Shown piece after piece: positions 1-11,820 of a stretch of 42,603 nucleotides of DNA. The notes under the pieces were generated by a model. The model worked only from the letters and a program-made list of their open reading frames with translations. It did not search any database and was not told the DNA's origin. Every line of letters starts with the position of its first letter. Positions within the stretch are counted from its first letter, which is position 1. Position numbers and translations under genes: made by a program. The stretch covers positions 340,510 through 383,112 of the forward strand of contig NMRA01000440.1 in assembly GCA_002633005.1 (NCBI GenBank), written 5' to 3'. Source of the DNA: Phoronis australis (lineage: Eukaryota > Phoronida > Phoronidae).

Positions 1-739
1 AAATGCAAAATTGACAATGGACGTGCACTACCAACTGTTTAAAGATGAACATGGGGCTTTTGCTTCATCAAGGAGAAAATTAGGAGATAACTTGGTGCCT
101 AGAAATGATGTGCACAAGAGAATGGTCTGACTATTCACACAACCAGGGAGGTTTGTGACTGTGAGCGGCAAGCTCTACGGCACAATACACGAACATTAAA
201 CTATGTCACAGCAAGGCAATTAAATACCGTATTTCACTACACACCAGTTCTAATTGTCTACTGATACTACGCCAAAGCTAAGTGCATCTACATTAGGCAA
301 ACTAGAAAGATTATTGTCACGGCGTGACAATAACGGACTCTGCGCGTGCATATTACTGAAATTATTATGGGAAGTTACTGACAGCAACCCGTTTACCAAT
401 ATGAAAAGGAATTCTTTAAAATTGTAGGAGAAATTACATAATAATTTTTTGATGACCTTTCCACTATTTGACCTCTTCCGGTGCATTATAAGCCCCGATG
501 AGGGAGTAATTGTTAACTCGATTAAAAGTGTGGTTAATGCTAATAATCGCAGATGTTTTACTTTAAGCACTTCAGAATAAAAGATGAATGAAATGGTCAA
601 ACTTTCAGAAGAAAAATGCACCTAATGACCCCATGGGTGCACCGAATGACCTGAAAATTTAGAATTCAAACTCAATCACACTTAGTAAACAGATACGTAA
701 TTCTGAAGCCTCTAGCTCAAAATTTTAGTTTGCACTCAA

Positions 740-752
740 TGACCTTTGACCT
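740..752 (-). promoter_or_regulatory. Perfect DR1 nuclear-receptor half-site pair, copy 1
   Basis: The minus strand reads AGGTCAAAGGTCA, the consensus direct repeat with 1-bp spacing bound by RXR, HNF4 or COUP-TF type receptors. It is part of the 432-bp repeat. Function is not shown. Confidence 0.3.
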
Positions 753-1172
753 ATTTTTTCTGATTGGTTAGACCTGTTGCGAAGTAAAGTAGGGTATTCA
801 ATTGGCATGTTGACTTACACCAGTGTGCTGAAATTGAAAAGAATTCCTTGAAAAACATAAGAGATATAACATTTTGAACGTTACATGACCTTGGCACTAA
901 TTGACCTTATCCGGTGCATTTTAAGCATCTTTAAGAGAATTATTTCAAAGCCCATGGAAAATGTGGTTAACGCTGAGTATTACAGTTGTCTAACCGTTGA
1001 CACATCAGAATACTTGCTGATTGAAAAGGTCAAATTTTCAGAAGAAAAATGCACCTAATGACCCCATGTTTGCACTAAATGACCTGAAACTTTGGATTCA
1101 GATTTGATTTACCTGTGGCTATCACACATGTCAATTTTAAGTGTCTAGCTCAAAATTTGAGTTTGCACCTAA

Positions 1173-1185
1173 TGACCTTTGACCT
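1173..1185 (-). promoter_or_regulatory. Perfect DR1 nuclear-receptor half-site pair, copy 2
   Basis: Same 13-bp AGGTCAAAGGTCA as at 740, exactly 433 bp away, in the next repeat copy. Confidence 0.3.
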
Positions 1186-1500
1186 ATTTCACCTGATTGG
1201 ATGACCCGATTACTTAGAAAAGTAATTTTTTAAATTGCCCTGTTGATTTATACCTGTGCACCGAATTTGAAAAAGATAGCTTTAAAAATGAAGGAGTAGC
1301 ATTTTGAAAATTATATGACCTTTGCACCAAACGACCTCTTCCGGTGCAATATGGAATATGATTATATAACCAATCAAAATTTATATACTGTCAAAAGTCA
1401 TATGCTGACCGTACCTGCACCCAATTTGGAGTTATTAAGCCTCAAAGTTGGTCGGAAGAAGAATAAGAAGAATAATAAGAATAAAATTGAAGAAAACCCA

Positions 1501-3656
1501 GGAACAACAGTACTCTGCGCTTACACGCGCAGAGTAATTAGACTGATCATGATGTATCAGAACAGTTTTTATAAATTCAGTTTAACAAATCATATGAATG
1601 GTATATTATGATATAAATGGTTGGCAAGAGTGTATACAATTTTGCATGCAGTTTATCATCTTAATAAGTTACATAATTTCTAATTAATGAAATATGATCT
1701 AAAAGATTTTCTATGAATGATGATCATTATCATCAGCCTGATATGAATTGATATCCACCACACAGGTGTACATGACAAAGGGATCAGCTGATATCCAACA
1801 ACATGAAGATATACATGACAAAGAGGTAACCAACAAGCTCCCTGTCTTCTGTGGTGAAAACAACTATGTTGCAATTAGTGTAAAATGAAATGTGTGGAGT
1901 GCACCCGCTGTGTCAAACATGTGAAACATGGCTTCCTGGCCCAACCCCATGAGTGGAGTGCACCCTAGTGTAATAAAAGTGAAACATGGCTTGCTAGTTA
2001 AAACCGATGATTGCAGCGTGCCCCCTCCCAATGTGTCATACATATCACTTTTGAACCTCTTAATTTGTTTGTCCATGGAGACATAACCATTAATACCACA
2101 AAGCCACCTAAAGAAAACAAATTGCACACTAGAATTGAAGGCATATTCTCACCAGCGCCCCCTTAATTGGAAGTAAATCACTATAGTAGAGACTCTTGAA
2201 CATTCTCAACATTATTTGAACTTTTAACATGGCACCAACAGCTATTAAGTACAGTATGTTAACAAACTTGCTCTTCAAGGAAATCTACAGATGTGGAATT
2301 TTCTGTGTTGATTCCTACTTCTTAATAGTAACTCTATTTATAATCCTAAATGGCGACTGCCATGCTGGAGTATGAGAAACACACCCAAACACTGGAGACA
2401 GAACCAAGAATGAACAAAAGAGACCAATAACGCAATATTCCTTTACCTTGGATTTGACCTTTCAATGTCATGTGAGGTAAAGTTAAACAACATAAGAATA
2501 GTATTGTGTAGGACATTCCATAATGAAATCCTCGTCTCTGCAAGCAATTGTCCGGCATATGGATGGGTAATGAGGGAAGGGGAGACATGCGTGGGAAAGT
2601 GGGAGGCAGCGGAAAGAGAGACTGGAGAGACAGGAGAAAAAAGAGACTGACAAACAATACAAAGACCTCGCATTTGGATTAAACTTCAGACAACATCGAC
2701 TTCAAAATTGAGGCTAAATCCGGTCCACTGTTATGCGTTTCTGCGGTATTTTGTCCAGCACCATGCCTCGCAGGTAAATGATCTACCACAGCTCAAACAG
2801 TGAATAAAAGCTAGTAGAACTACTTTCACCAAATAGTACTGAAATCTAATACACCCCTTTTGGATAATTTTTGCTAAGCAAAAATGATCCATACCTAGCA
2901 TTTCACGAGGAGCACAATTTCAGAAGTCAAACAGATTGAAAAATCAGTCCAAAATATATTGTTTTATTTTAGCCAGTGTTTAAGTGTGGTGAAGTCATGA
3001 CTAATGCAGTAATTGATCTACTGCGCACAACAATGCCACTTACACTAAAAAAGTTGACACGGATCAGCTGACACGGAACGAGTTGTTCCAGCGCAAGTAT
3101 GAGTCTAAACGGGACTAAACCGGAGCAAATTGATACCACGGTGACAACTTTTGCCACCCGTTTGTGAGGTAGAGCACTTGCGCTAGAACATCTTGCTCTG
3201 TGTCAATTATGTGTATAAACGTGAAACTGGGGCAAGGCGGAAAGGATCATATCTACTGCGCTTGTGTAATGACCTAAATACAGGTTCTCTGTCTCTTCAA
3301 CTCCCGTCATTTGTAAACCTGCGCATATGTGATCCACTATCCATCCTACAATTTCCGTCTTGCCACATTTAGTGAGTTGTGTGTGTAAACGTACGCTTGG
3401 CAAGGGTCAAGTTGCTCCATGTCAGTTGCGCCAGGCCAAAAGTTGATGTCTAAACGGGACTAAAAGAACCTTAGAACAGCATTCTTGATGATAGTCGTTA
3501 CTATACAAATCTATTGACAAATCATAAGGTGCCGAGAAACGCAAGTTTCTTATGTGGAATGATAGACAAACAATGAAATCCTTGTAAAATCCCAAAACCC
3601 GTCAAGAATATCTCACAATATCCAAGCTATTTCTTAAGCTCAGTTTTGAATTTTAC
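1501..3656. other. Non-coding region downstream of V11
   Basis: No convincing exon. A 70-75-bp unit with 'gtgaaacatggct' recurs at about 1893-2000. A dispersed repeat with 'ctaaacgggactaaa' appears at about 3109 and 3452 with related sequence between. Short open frames here have no family features, and no ATP-binding motif is visible on the minus strand. Confidence 0.6.
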
Positions 3657-3903
3657 CTCAATTCGATGAGTGGTCACCATCGTTTCACCAATTGTTAGAC
3701 TAGAGTAAGCGTAATTGAAAACCATCATAGACATGATCCAGAAGTAATGGGCAGATGGAAACAGTGAGTGTGAGAGCAGAAGTCCACCAGACAGAACGTG
3801 AGGTATAACAAAAGGCAGGTAAAACACCTTCACTTGGTTCGCTAGTCCAGCTACGCCGAATGACTGATAACATTTAGATTGTCGGATTATGTCAACTTCA
3901 GAC
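3657..3903 (-). CDS. ABCC-type transporter variant exon V11 (last copy)
   Basis: Intact copy of 247 nt: one base plus 82 codons, one codon shorter than all others. The acceptor is gtatttttag and the donor is GAG|GTAAAA, the best match to the donor consensus among the copies. It runs from SEV to HRIE. Glu is at codon 2, hydrophobic segments are at about residues 24-47 and 52-68, and the tail ends GETMVTTHRIE. Length modulo 3 is still 1, so it remains exchangeable. No NBD1 exon is visible in the 3.6 kb downstream, so the next constant exon should lie beyond the window start. Confidence 0.82.
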
Positions 3904-6830
3904 CTAAAAATACAAAGAGAATTACACCAATGAGGTCACATAACTACAAGCAGATGACCATAAATCTTGACAAAATGTTCAAGCTATACAGCGGGTCACC
4001 CACCCAGATCTCGTGAACAGTGTTAAGAAAGGCACTGCACTGCAGAATTGTGCAGTTCCGAACTTAGTCTAGTAAGCAGTCGTGCAAGCCAACATAAGAA
4101 GTGCTAACTCACACTCGAAGTATGCAAGCCTCAATGTAGCTCTACTGAATAAGCAAGCACATCTACCACAAGTCATTTTGTCGACTATTTAATGTTTTCA
4201 TGTCCAATAAACTTAGGTAAACAATGAAGATACTGAAAAGTGAAACTTGGTCCTAAATTACCAGTAGATTAATAAACTAAATTTTTAAAAGACCATTTTG
4301 CTTACGCAGTTGTGTGATCTCATCGATGCTGTGAAAATAAATAAAAGTTAGCCATTGACTCAGCCGAATGTGCGTCACTGGCAGAGAGGTTGTGAGAGTG
4401 AGAACATTTTGGATAAATATACACAGTAAGTAAATGAAACAACTTTCTTATGTGATAATTAAAAAAGATGAAGACTGAACAGTTCAACAGTGTTCTAGTC
4501 AACAGCTGACACAGTGCTGCCATCTTGTGGCGCACAAGAACAAGTGGCAAATTTTCAATGCAAATTAGAAATTTGACAATCATACGTCACTCAGAGTTGA
4601 ATAAAGACAATAACGTAGTATGAAATTTTAAAAAAATTAAACAATAAAATTTCACATTTTTGACATTAAAGTGAAATGGATGAGAGTGGAAGTACTGGCT
4701 TATCTATACAAAATTTTCTTAATAAAGTTTAAGAAAGCCCCTGTATCCGTTTTTGTTTTTCTTACGTATAAGTCTGCCTGTTTCTGTAAAGTCCACATAT
4801 CCATTTTCCTTCATGGGCCATTTCAAGCGGAACTGTCTAATGTATAAATATAAAAGCCAAAACCTCTCACTCACATCTTGCCGTTAGGTGGATACAAAAA
4901 AAAATAATTTCGACTGTTTTTTACATTTTTATGTCATCCTAATCTTTAATTCTTGATGCACAGTATACTGAAGAAAAATAAAATCATTCTGAAAAATCCA
5001 AAGTTGTTTTTTTAGCTATATTTGACCAAGCCTTAGTAAGTCGTATGGCTTGAGTGCTCACCAGCTCAGTGATTGACAACTGGGACGGAGCTTATATAAA
5101 AGGAAACTAGCTCTAATCTAACCCTGTCAACAAGCATTGCGTAACCGGGCAATCGAGAGTGCTGTACCAGCTGATATTGATGTAGCAAGACCAAGAATAC
5201 AATAATTCTATTTTTGACCATGTGAAAGTTCGTAGTGAAATGGTGAACTAGCTCCTGTTCCGAGCCTGAGCCTGTTTGTGTATCTGCAAAGTACGCCAAG
5301 CCCTACCGAAGCCATCACTGCACTCAGCTTGAGGAGTCAGTGCAGAAATTGTGCATGTATAAGAGAAGTCGGTAATATGAGGTAAGGTGTCTTGCGAGAG
5401 GATGCTGAGCATCGACGTGGGTGGTGTTGCCCGATTCGGTGAGAGTGCATGCACGCGCTGTGAAGACAAGCCGCGCGCGCGACACATTGACAACTACATG
5501 CCGTCAGAGTAGTCTTCGCAGATAAACCGTGCTTCTGAACTGGGAACACACCGTGGAGAAACTAGGCTGTCAAACCCAGAGGATTTTTTTACTTGCCACT
5601 GGCCGTAACCCAAAGAAATGACCCAGTGTTCAACATAACAAAATTTTTCAAGTGCATAGATTCAAACGTAACCCTGAATTAAAACTCATGATATTATACG
5701 ATTCTAGAGGAAAGCAATATAAGAAAGTTTAGTAACTTGAGAATCTCACCCAAGCGAACCTATTTGCGCAGAAAGAGATATTTTCTTACCCCAAAGTCCA
5801 TTCGGTACAGGCACGTAAAAATGTTGAACCATTACTATGAAAGTTGTTCTTTATCCTCGTCGCCAATAGACAGTAACGCGGCGATTTGATATAACACCTA
5901 TATTGGTTGATGATAATATTGGAATACTAACAAACAGGTCTGTGTCATATAGAGTGTCTTTTACTAAACTGAGTGGAGAGTTCAGATGAATCGTATAAAC
6001 AATCAACACATGGTTTTAATGTGTGGTCGGCACACCAGTACAGCAGACAATAGATCAACGCTAAGCTCCGCCCACATGACAGCCATACTTGTTTTGGTCG
6101 TCTGTCGTGCGTCACAATTTCAAAAAAATGATTAAAATTACGCTGTAAACAAACAGGTATGTCACATTTTCTAAACATGAAGTAAGTATCAGCTTTATTT
6201 CTAGTACTTCAACAAAAATTGGAACATAATGACTGCGCATTCTGAACGAAATTTGATCTCAAATGGCAATCGATGGACCGCTCAAGTTCAAAGCCGTTTT
6301 TCTCGGCTCGTGATTTCAGGATAGTGACAAGATTCTCGGGCCTATTTTTCCACAACACGTGGGTCAATTTTTACGAAAGTTGCAAATTTGAAATCCTCTA
6401 GGACTGAAGTAAAATCGCGTGCCGGGGTTTTTTGATAAATGGACCAGATTTTTAGTTATTAGACGGCAAGTGACCAAATGACAAAAAGTGGCGTGCTTGC
6501 CCCAACTCACACACAAAAAATGCCACAAAATCAAGATCATAATGATTTTGTACATATATTTGGTATGGATAAGTAGAATATTGCGTAAGGAGACAGTTGA
6601 TGATGATCCCTGTGCATTTTGAAAAAAAATCGAGGAAAAATTGGATTTTTTGAAAATTAAAAAATACAATTTTTTAAAAAATCAAACTACAAAACAAACT
6701 TTTTTTATGATTTTTGTTACTTTCAGAGTCATGTCTAACTAGTTAAAACTCCCTTTTTATTCATTTTAGTTAGGAACCTGGAGATTTGATCAGTGTATAC
6801 ACCTACCTTAAGGCCAACCTGCCCTAGAAA
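3904..6830. other. Intron-like sequence between V10 and V11
   Basis: AT-rich with scattered poly-T and poly-A tracts (for example 6620-6710). The frames at 4320-4583 and 5945-6178 were checked for the variant-exon pattern and lack the Glu start, the paired helices and the splice sites. I see nothing else. Confidence 0.5.
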
Positions 6831-7391
6831 ACAAGATAACAGAAGCATGTTCAACAGAGTGAGCGCTCGCTAGCGTGTACTAGCGAACACAAGGAACAGC
6901 TCCTGAACAGCTGTTAGCGCTCACTGTGCGATCCAGTAAAGCGACTCTGAAGCAGATTGTGTTGAACGTCTTACCCGATGAGCTTAACACTAAAAGTCCT
7001 TCCTATGGCGTACTGAGCGATAAATATGATTAATATTTGCCAATAATTATTAATATCGGCAGCCCAAGACAACAACCGTGAAGGCTTTGGAACAAGAATG
7101 GAAAATTACGTCGAGGAAACTGTTCCTCGCTACAGCGACCCACAATTTAAGTCGCAGTTTCAGATGAGTCAGTCAATTTTTGAGGTTAGTTTTCGTGTTG
7201 CAGAATCATAATGGGTTCATATGTTGCAGACGTGAAGCCTTCTCAGGACGCCATCTTGGAAATCTAAGCGAACATGCTCTCGAGGTTGTTCGCGAGCGCT
7301 CGCGAGCGCTAACATGAACACAGCTGTTCAGGACGAGGGCGCTCAAATCGCTCGCGGGCGCTCACTCTATTGAACACGCTTCTGTTCTCAT
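6831..7391. mobile_element. About 560-bp inverted-repeat element (MITE-like)
   Basis: The left end at about 6832-6870 contains 'aacagaagcatgttcaa' and 'agtgagcgctcgc'. The right end at about 7354-7391 is its reverse complement with few mismatches. Internal sequence is rich in 'gcgctcgcgagcgct'. It has no transposase frame. Exact ends and target duplication were not resolved. Confidence 0.6.
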
Positions 7392-8030
7392 GTTAACGGT
7401 CCTTACAACATGAATGTAGGATAAATGAACCGACCAGTATGTAAACCCATTCTAATTTTATCCATTGACTTCATTACAAACCCAGGGCTCACACCAGAAT
7501 GAATACAGTAAATATGATCATTCTGAGTCATTAACTGTCAGTGCCCCAGATAGGCAAGAAAAGCTTCAAAGCCAAACAAGGCTTGGAGGAGACAGAGTGA
7601 TATATCCCATTTTTCTGTTAGAAGCACCCACTGAAGCTATGATCAGCAAAAGATGATAATGCATTGTTTATTGTTGATGGACAAGAATGGAGTGACTTAT
7701 ACTTCAACAAGAAATCAATTGAGAAAAAAGTCACTGCCTAGAAATGGTATAAAAGTGAGGTTGGCATGTTCATTCAGATGTTGACATGGTGATTCATTCA
7801 ACCTAAGATAAAGACTGCCTCACACTTACCGTACAGAACGTCAAAACCTCCAAGACAGAGGCATCTTATTATCCAAGTAACCATAATTTCTAAAGACTGC
7901 CAAAGCAAGTCCCACGACATAACAAAGAGAAATATCACAAGAATAAGTTTTGTTTTCTGGAATGCACACATTATAACATGCCCTACTTTCTTCAAAATAA
8001 CATTTGAGTTTGTCTAATTTTCTTGTGCAT
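7392..8030. other. Intron-like sequence, no feature seen
   Basis: The frame at 7465-7656 (plus) and those at 7798-8047 (minus) show no recognisable family and no variant-exon layout. Confidence 0.5.
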
Positions 8031-8365
8031 TTAAACATTAGCTGCATTCAGCGCGATCATTAGCATCACCACTAATGCTTAAACATTGGCTGCATTCAGC
8101 GCGATCATTAGCATCACCACTAATGCTTAAACATTGGCTGCATTCAGCGCCATCATTAGCATCCCCACTAATGCTTAAACATTGGCTGCATTCAGCGCCA
8201 TCATTAGCATCACCACTAATGCTTAAACATTGGCTGCATTCAGCGCCATCATTAGCATCACCACTAATGCTTAAACATTGGCTGCATTCAGCGCCATCAT
8301 AAGCATCACCACTAATGCTTAAACATTGGCTGCATTCAGCGCCATCATTAGCATCACCACTAATG
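8031..8365. repeat. 48-bp minisatellite, about 7 copies
   Basis: Unit of 48 bp with core 'aaacattggctgcattcagc' followed by 'gccatcattagcatcaccac'. Copies are nearly identical. Because 48 is a multiple of 3, open frames appear on both strands and are artefacts of the repeat. Confidence 0.95.
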
Positions 8366-9154
8366 TGTGGTAAAATCCTGAGTGAGCGCACATTTTCAAG
8401 AATTTCTGGAACAGGCACGAAGCTAGCAGCAGGAAGAGGTTTTTTTGAAGACTTCCAACTACTTCTAAACACAAAAAATCTCTCTGTGGTCTTAGTTGCA
8501 ACTACTAGTTATCAACTCCTGGGATTATAAAACTAGAAAAATGCAGAGATTCTGGAATCATTAATTTAAATACCACAACAGATATTGCCATTGGAAGAGT
8601 TCTCCTCTACACTATGTGGCTGTATATTCACTATCAGACCACTGCAACACATGAGCAACTGGAAAGGAGGTATCCAAGAAAATATCAACTGATAACAAAA
8701 AGCATTCATGCAAATAACAACTTTGAACAACACCCTATCAGTATACAGTTTCCTTTACCCCAAAAATATCAAAAGTACCAGCATATGAGACGATGCTGGA
8801 GAAGGCAAAATGAAGCATCCAAGTTGAGGGAACATAACTATCCAGCCTTTCTACAGGATAGCCCTTGAAAACTTATGTTAAGAATATACAATACACACAT
8901 CGATTTCCAACAAATCTTTGTACTGCCACTCTGGTGCATGTTCAAGAAAATTTAAACATTCAATAAGGTTACAACAGTCATGGATTATATCAACGATCTC
9001 TTATCCATAGGATTGCATTATTTACAGTGTTGATTCCTGCTTCAGTAAGTAACTTACTTGATATCCAATAGAGCGTCGGCCGAAGCATCAGTTGCTGTAG
9101 GACAAAAAGCCTATACTCGAACATAAAACAGAATTTTGAATGAAAGCAACCAAC
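8366..9154. other. Intron-like sequence downstream of V10
   Basis: The plus frames at 8315-8530 and 8614-8868 have no recognisable domain. Nothing else was seen. Confidence 0.5.
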
Positions 9155-9404
9155 CTCAAGTCTTTGCACTGAGGTGACATTCTCACTCGTGAACTGAACT
9201 GCGTATGTAATCTGCCTCATGAATGTAGTTTTCAACGCCAGAAAGTACAACGCCAATGGGAAAATGATTTCCGACCGTATGGACCGTCCAATCAGTGAAA
9301 GCACCAAGACAACGACAGCAGTCATTGCACTCTTTCCAAAGAAATACGACAGCATATTGAAGGCAACCAATGTCCTATGTTTCACCAAATGGTGAACTTC
9401 ACGT
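9155..9404 (-). CDS. ABCC-type transporter variant exon V10
   Basis: Intact 250-nt copy with acceptor ggtttttacag and donor GAG|GTTGGT. The 83 codons run from REV to QRLE. Glu is at codon 2 in a basic, His-rich start. Helices lie at about residues 25-42 and 46-62, linked by GRSIRSE. A YAV-x-FTSE motif near residue 67-74 and the end VTSVQRLE fit the MRP4-type pattern (A-I-x-x-x-SE, then VS-x-x-RIQ). This is the copy whose layout I match most easily to the family. A 39-bp minisatellite begins about 60 bp upstream of the acceptor, inside the region where a branch point would be expected to sit or just beyond it. Confidence 0.88.
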
Positions 9405-9462
9405 CTGTAAAAACCGAGAGCATAATAGTACCATAAGAGCAGATCCTCCATCAGCTAAAAAC

Positions 9463-9697
9463 AGATTTGTGTCAGTAGCATTACATAGTGTTGCTTGGGA
9501 ACAATTTGTGTCAGTAGCATTACATAGTTGTGCTTGGGAACAATTTGTGTCAGTAGCATTACATAGTGTTGATTGGGAACAATTTGTGTCAGTAGCATTA
9601 CATAGTGTTGATTGGGAACAATTTGTGTCAGTAGCATTACATAGTGTTGATTGGGAACAATTTGTGTCAGTAGCATTACATAGTGTTGATTGGGAAT
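9463..9697. repeat. 39-bp minisatellite, 6 copies, just upstream of V10
   Basis: Unit core 'aatttgtgtcagtagcatta' then 'catagtgttgattggg'. It begins about 60 bp upstream of the V10 acceptor. A length of 39 bp (13 codons) explains the open frames on both strands. Confidence 0.95.
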
Positions 9698-9852
9698 GAT
9701 CTAGCCAGTCTGCAGCTGGGCTCAGAATGAGCACTGTCCAAAACTAATTCACTTTCTGTTAGAGATCTCAAATTGGCACACAATTTTTGTTGGTTCAAAG
9801 TAGTAAAGACCCTTAGCAGACTTTGAAGATGGATTGGTAACTTGCAATTATT

Positions 9853-9970
9853 GTTATGACTGTAACTTTATAAGTTGTGGTGATAGTGGATTTATAAGAG
9901 GTGATGATTGTGGCTTTATAAGTTGTGATGACTGTGGCTTTTTAAGTTGTGATGATTGTAACTATATTAG
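9853..9970. repeat. 24-bp tandem repeat, 4-5 copies
   Basis: Unit like 'gattgtggctttataagttg' plus 'tgat', with base changes between copies. Confidence 0.8.
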
Positions 9971-10321
9971 TGCAGTGTAACGTCCATTAGACAACACACG
10001 ACAATATTCTAAAAGTCAAAATTGTGACAAGGCCCCAATATGGATAGTTCACTTGCAACTTAAGTTTAGAAATACACAATGAACGGGCTACCACTCTGTT
10101 ATTTGTGTGAGTGAAGAGCAGAAAATAGTATGGGCATTAATAATGGCACACAGGACAAATAATGGAGTGGGAGGGGTGAATTTACATGTACCCAACACCC
10201 AAAAAGAAATAGAAATTCAACATTTTACTGCAAACAGACATACCTAAAAGCAATGTTTAACAGAACCTATTCAATATCAAGAATATCCCATGTTTGCCAA
10301 ATACAAGATGTGGAAAATGTA

Positions 10322-10720
10322 ACTACATGAGTGAGGACAGGATCCTTGTCAGCAAGCCAACAATACATGAGGAGTCATAGACAGAATCCTAATCAACAGG
10401 CCAACTATACATGAGACGTCTTAGACAGAATCCAAGTCTACAGGCCAATCATACACAAGAAGTCATATTCAGGATTCTAGTCAACAGGGCAACGATACAT
10501 GAGATGTCAAATAGGAAGCTAGTCAACATGCCAACCATACGTGACAAGTCACAGAGGGGTTCCTAGCCAACAGGCCAACCATACGTGACAAGTCACAGAG
10601 GGATTCCTAGCCAACAGGCCAACCATACGTGACAAGTCACAGAGGGGTTCCTAGCCAACAGGCCAACCATACATAGGATAAGACACAATCCTTGTCAACA
10701 GGCAAACCATACAGAGATGC
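10322..10720. repeat. About 44-bp minisatellite, about 9 copies
   Basis: Unit contains 'caacaggccaaccatac' and 'gacaagtcacagaggggttc'. The three copies near 10540-10670 are almost identical, while outer copies are diverged. Confidence 0.9.
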
Positions 10721-11192
10721 TTACAAAGGGATCACCGAGTCCATGAACATCACGCAAAACTGTAGCAGTTACTATTATTTTGAACATTTGCATGAACAAT
10801 TTTGTTTTTATAAGTGTTGCAAAAGTAACAGACTAGCATTAATTCTGAGCATTTATACACAGACATGTCTTAAATTATTCATCACATTAGATCAACAGCC
10901 CTTCATTGTATTTCAGCTACAAGTATATAGTCATTTTGACACCTAGTTTAATCATATCATGCAGTGGAGAAAACTTGATGTCATGTGAGTGACTATAACA
11001 CTCATTTATAGATATTGCGGAACCTATATATGGCATTCACCAGCCTAGACACAACAGATATCATTTGCTGTAGTTCCTGGCTATGCGTCTATGTAATTCT
11101 CCAGTCTACACATAACACATATCATGTCTTGTGCTTCCTGGCTTTGCTGAAGCTGGTCATTATGTGTTTGTTTATGCAATAAATGTGACTTG

Positions 11193-11412
11193 TACACTCT
11201 GATAACACCCTGTACACAGTCACATGGTAGTGACATGTACAGTCTGATGACACCCTGTATACAGTCACATAGTAGTGACATGTAGTCTGATAACACCCTG
11301 TGCACAGTCACATGGTAGTGACATGTAGTATGGTGACTCCCTGTACACAGTCACATAGTAGTGACATGTAGTCTGATGACACCCTGTACACAGTCCCATG
11401 GCAGTGACATGT
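11193..11412. repeat. 43-45-bp minisatellite, about 5 copies, beside V9
   Basis: Unit contains 'acaccctgtacacagtcaca' and 'tagtgacatgtagtctgat'. It ends about 70 bp from the V9 donor, on the intron side. The V9 reading frame runs through it past the donor, which is not meaningful. Confidence 0.9.
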
Positions 11413-11480
11413 GATACCAAGGTAAACAGGCTTGAGGTTTGTGTAAATAGAACAAGAGATTTAAATATGATGCAACAAAC

Positions 11481-11730
11481 CTGTAACCGCTGGATAGTCA
11501 CAAGCATTGCATTTAAGAATAGCATGCAGAGACCAAATTTATCAGAAATGCCCTCCTCTATAATGTGGTAGCAATAAGATGAGACAGCGAACACACCACT
11601 AGTAAAGGCCATCTCCACAGTCACCATGGCACAAATGGTGGGAAACCATAGAAAATGACGAGAAAGGACGGTCAGCCAAAACACGTAACCCGAGAACAAA
11701 CCAGTCCACAGCATCAAGGCCATCTCTGAC
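11481..11730 (-). CDS. ABCC-type transporter variant exon V9 (identical to V6)
   Basis: Intact 250-nt copy with the same sequence as V6: SEM start, two hydrophobic segments, VTIQRLQ end and donor CAG|GTTTGTTG. The working acceptor is the innermost of three copies of a 40-bp repeat that carries acceptor plus exon start (exon starts at 11730, 11770 and 11810). The outer two lead into a TAG after 12 codons. About 70 bp beyond the donor lies a minisatellite of 43-45 bp units. The flanking introns match those of V6 only loosely, with indels and many substitutions, while the exon block matches completely. Confidence 0.85.
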
Positions 11731-11820
11731 CTACAACAAAACAGTCCACAGCATCAAGGCCATCTCTGACCTACAACAAAACAGTCCACAGCATCAAGGC
11801 CATCTCTGACCTACAAAAAC
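11701..11820 (-). repeat. 40-bp triplication of the V9 acceptor and exon start
   Basis: Three head-to-tail copies, each containing 'gtccacagcatcaaggccat' plus 'ctctgacctac'. Each carries a complete AG acceptor and the first 28 exon bases. Exon starts would be 11730, 11770 and 11810. Confidence 0.95.

Larger units (their letters stand above)
190..1500. repeat. About 432-bp tandem repeat, 2.5-3 diverged copies
   Basis: Equivalent positions recur about 432 bp apart. Examples are the segment with 'cctcttccggtgca' near 471, 904 and 1330, and the segment with 'gaaaaatgcacctaatgacc' near 613 and 1045. The unit is rich in TGACC. Small open frames within it differ between copies and are not conserved, so I see no gene. 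Confidence 0.8.

Noticed and set aside
5945-6178. Possible variant exon, because of an LYDSSEL stretch near its end
   Set aside because: No Glu at the start, charged residues where the first helix should be, and no matching splice sites.
8038-8530. Overlapping repeat proteins on both strands
   Set aside because: Artefacts of the 48-bp minisatellite, whose length is a multiple of three.
9370-9734. Repeat proteins of about 110 codons on both strands
   Set aside because: Artefacts of the 39-bp minisatellite.
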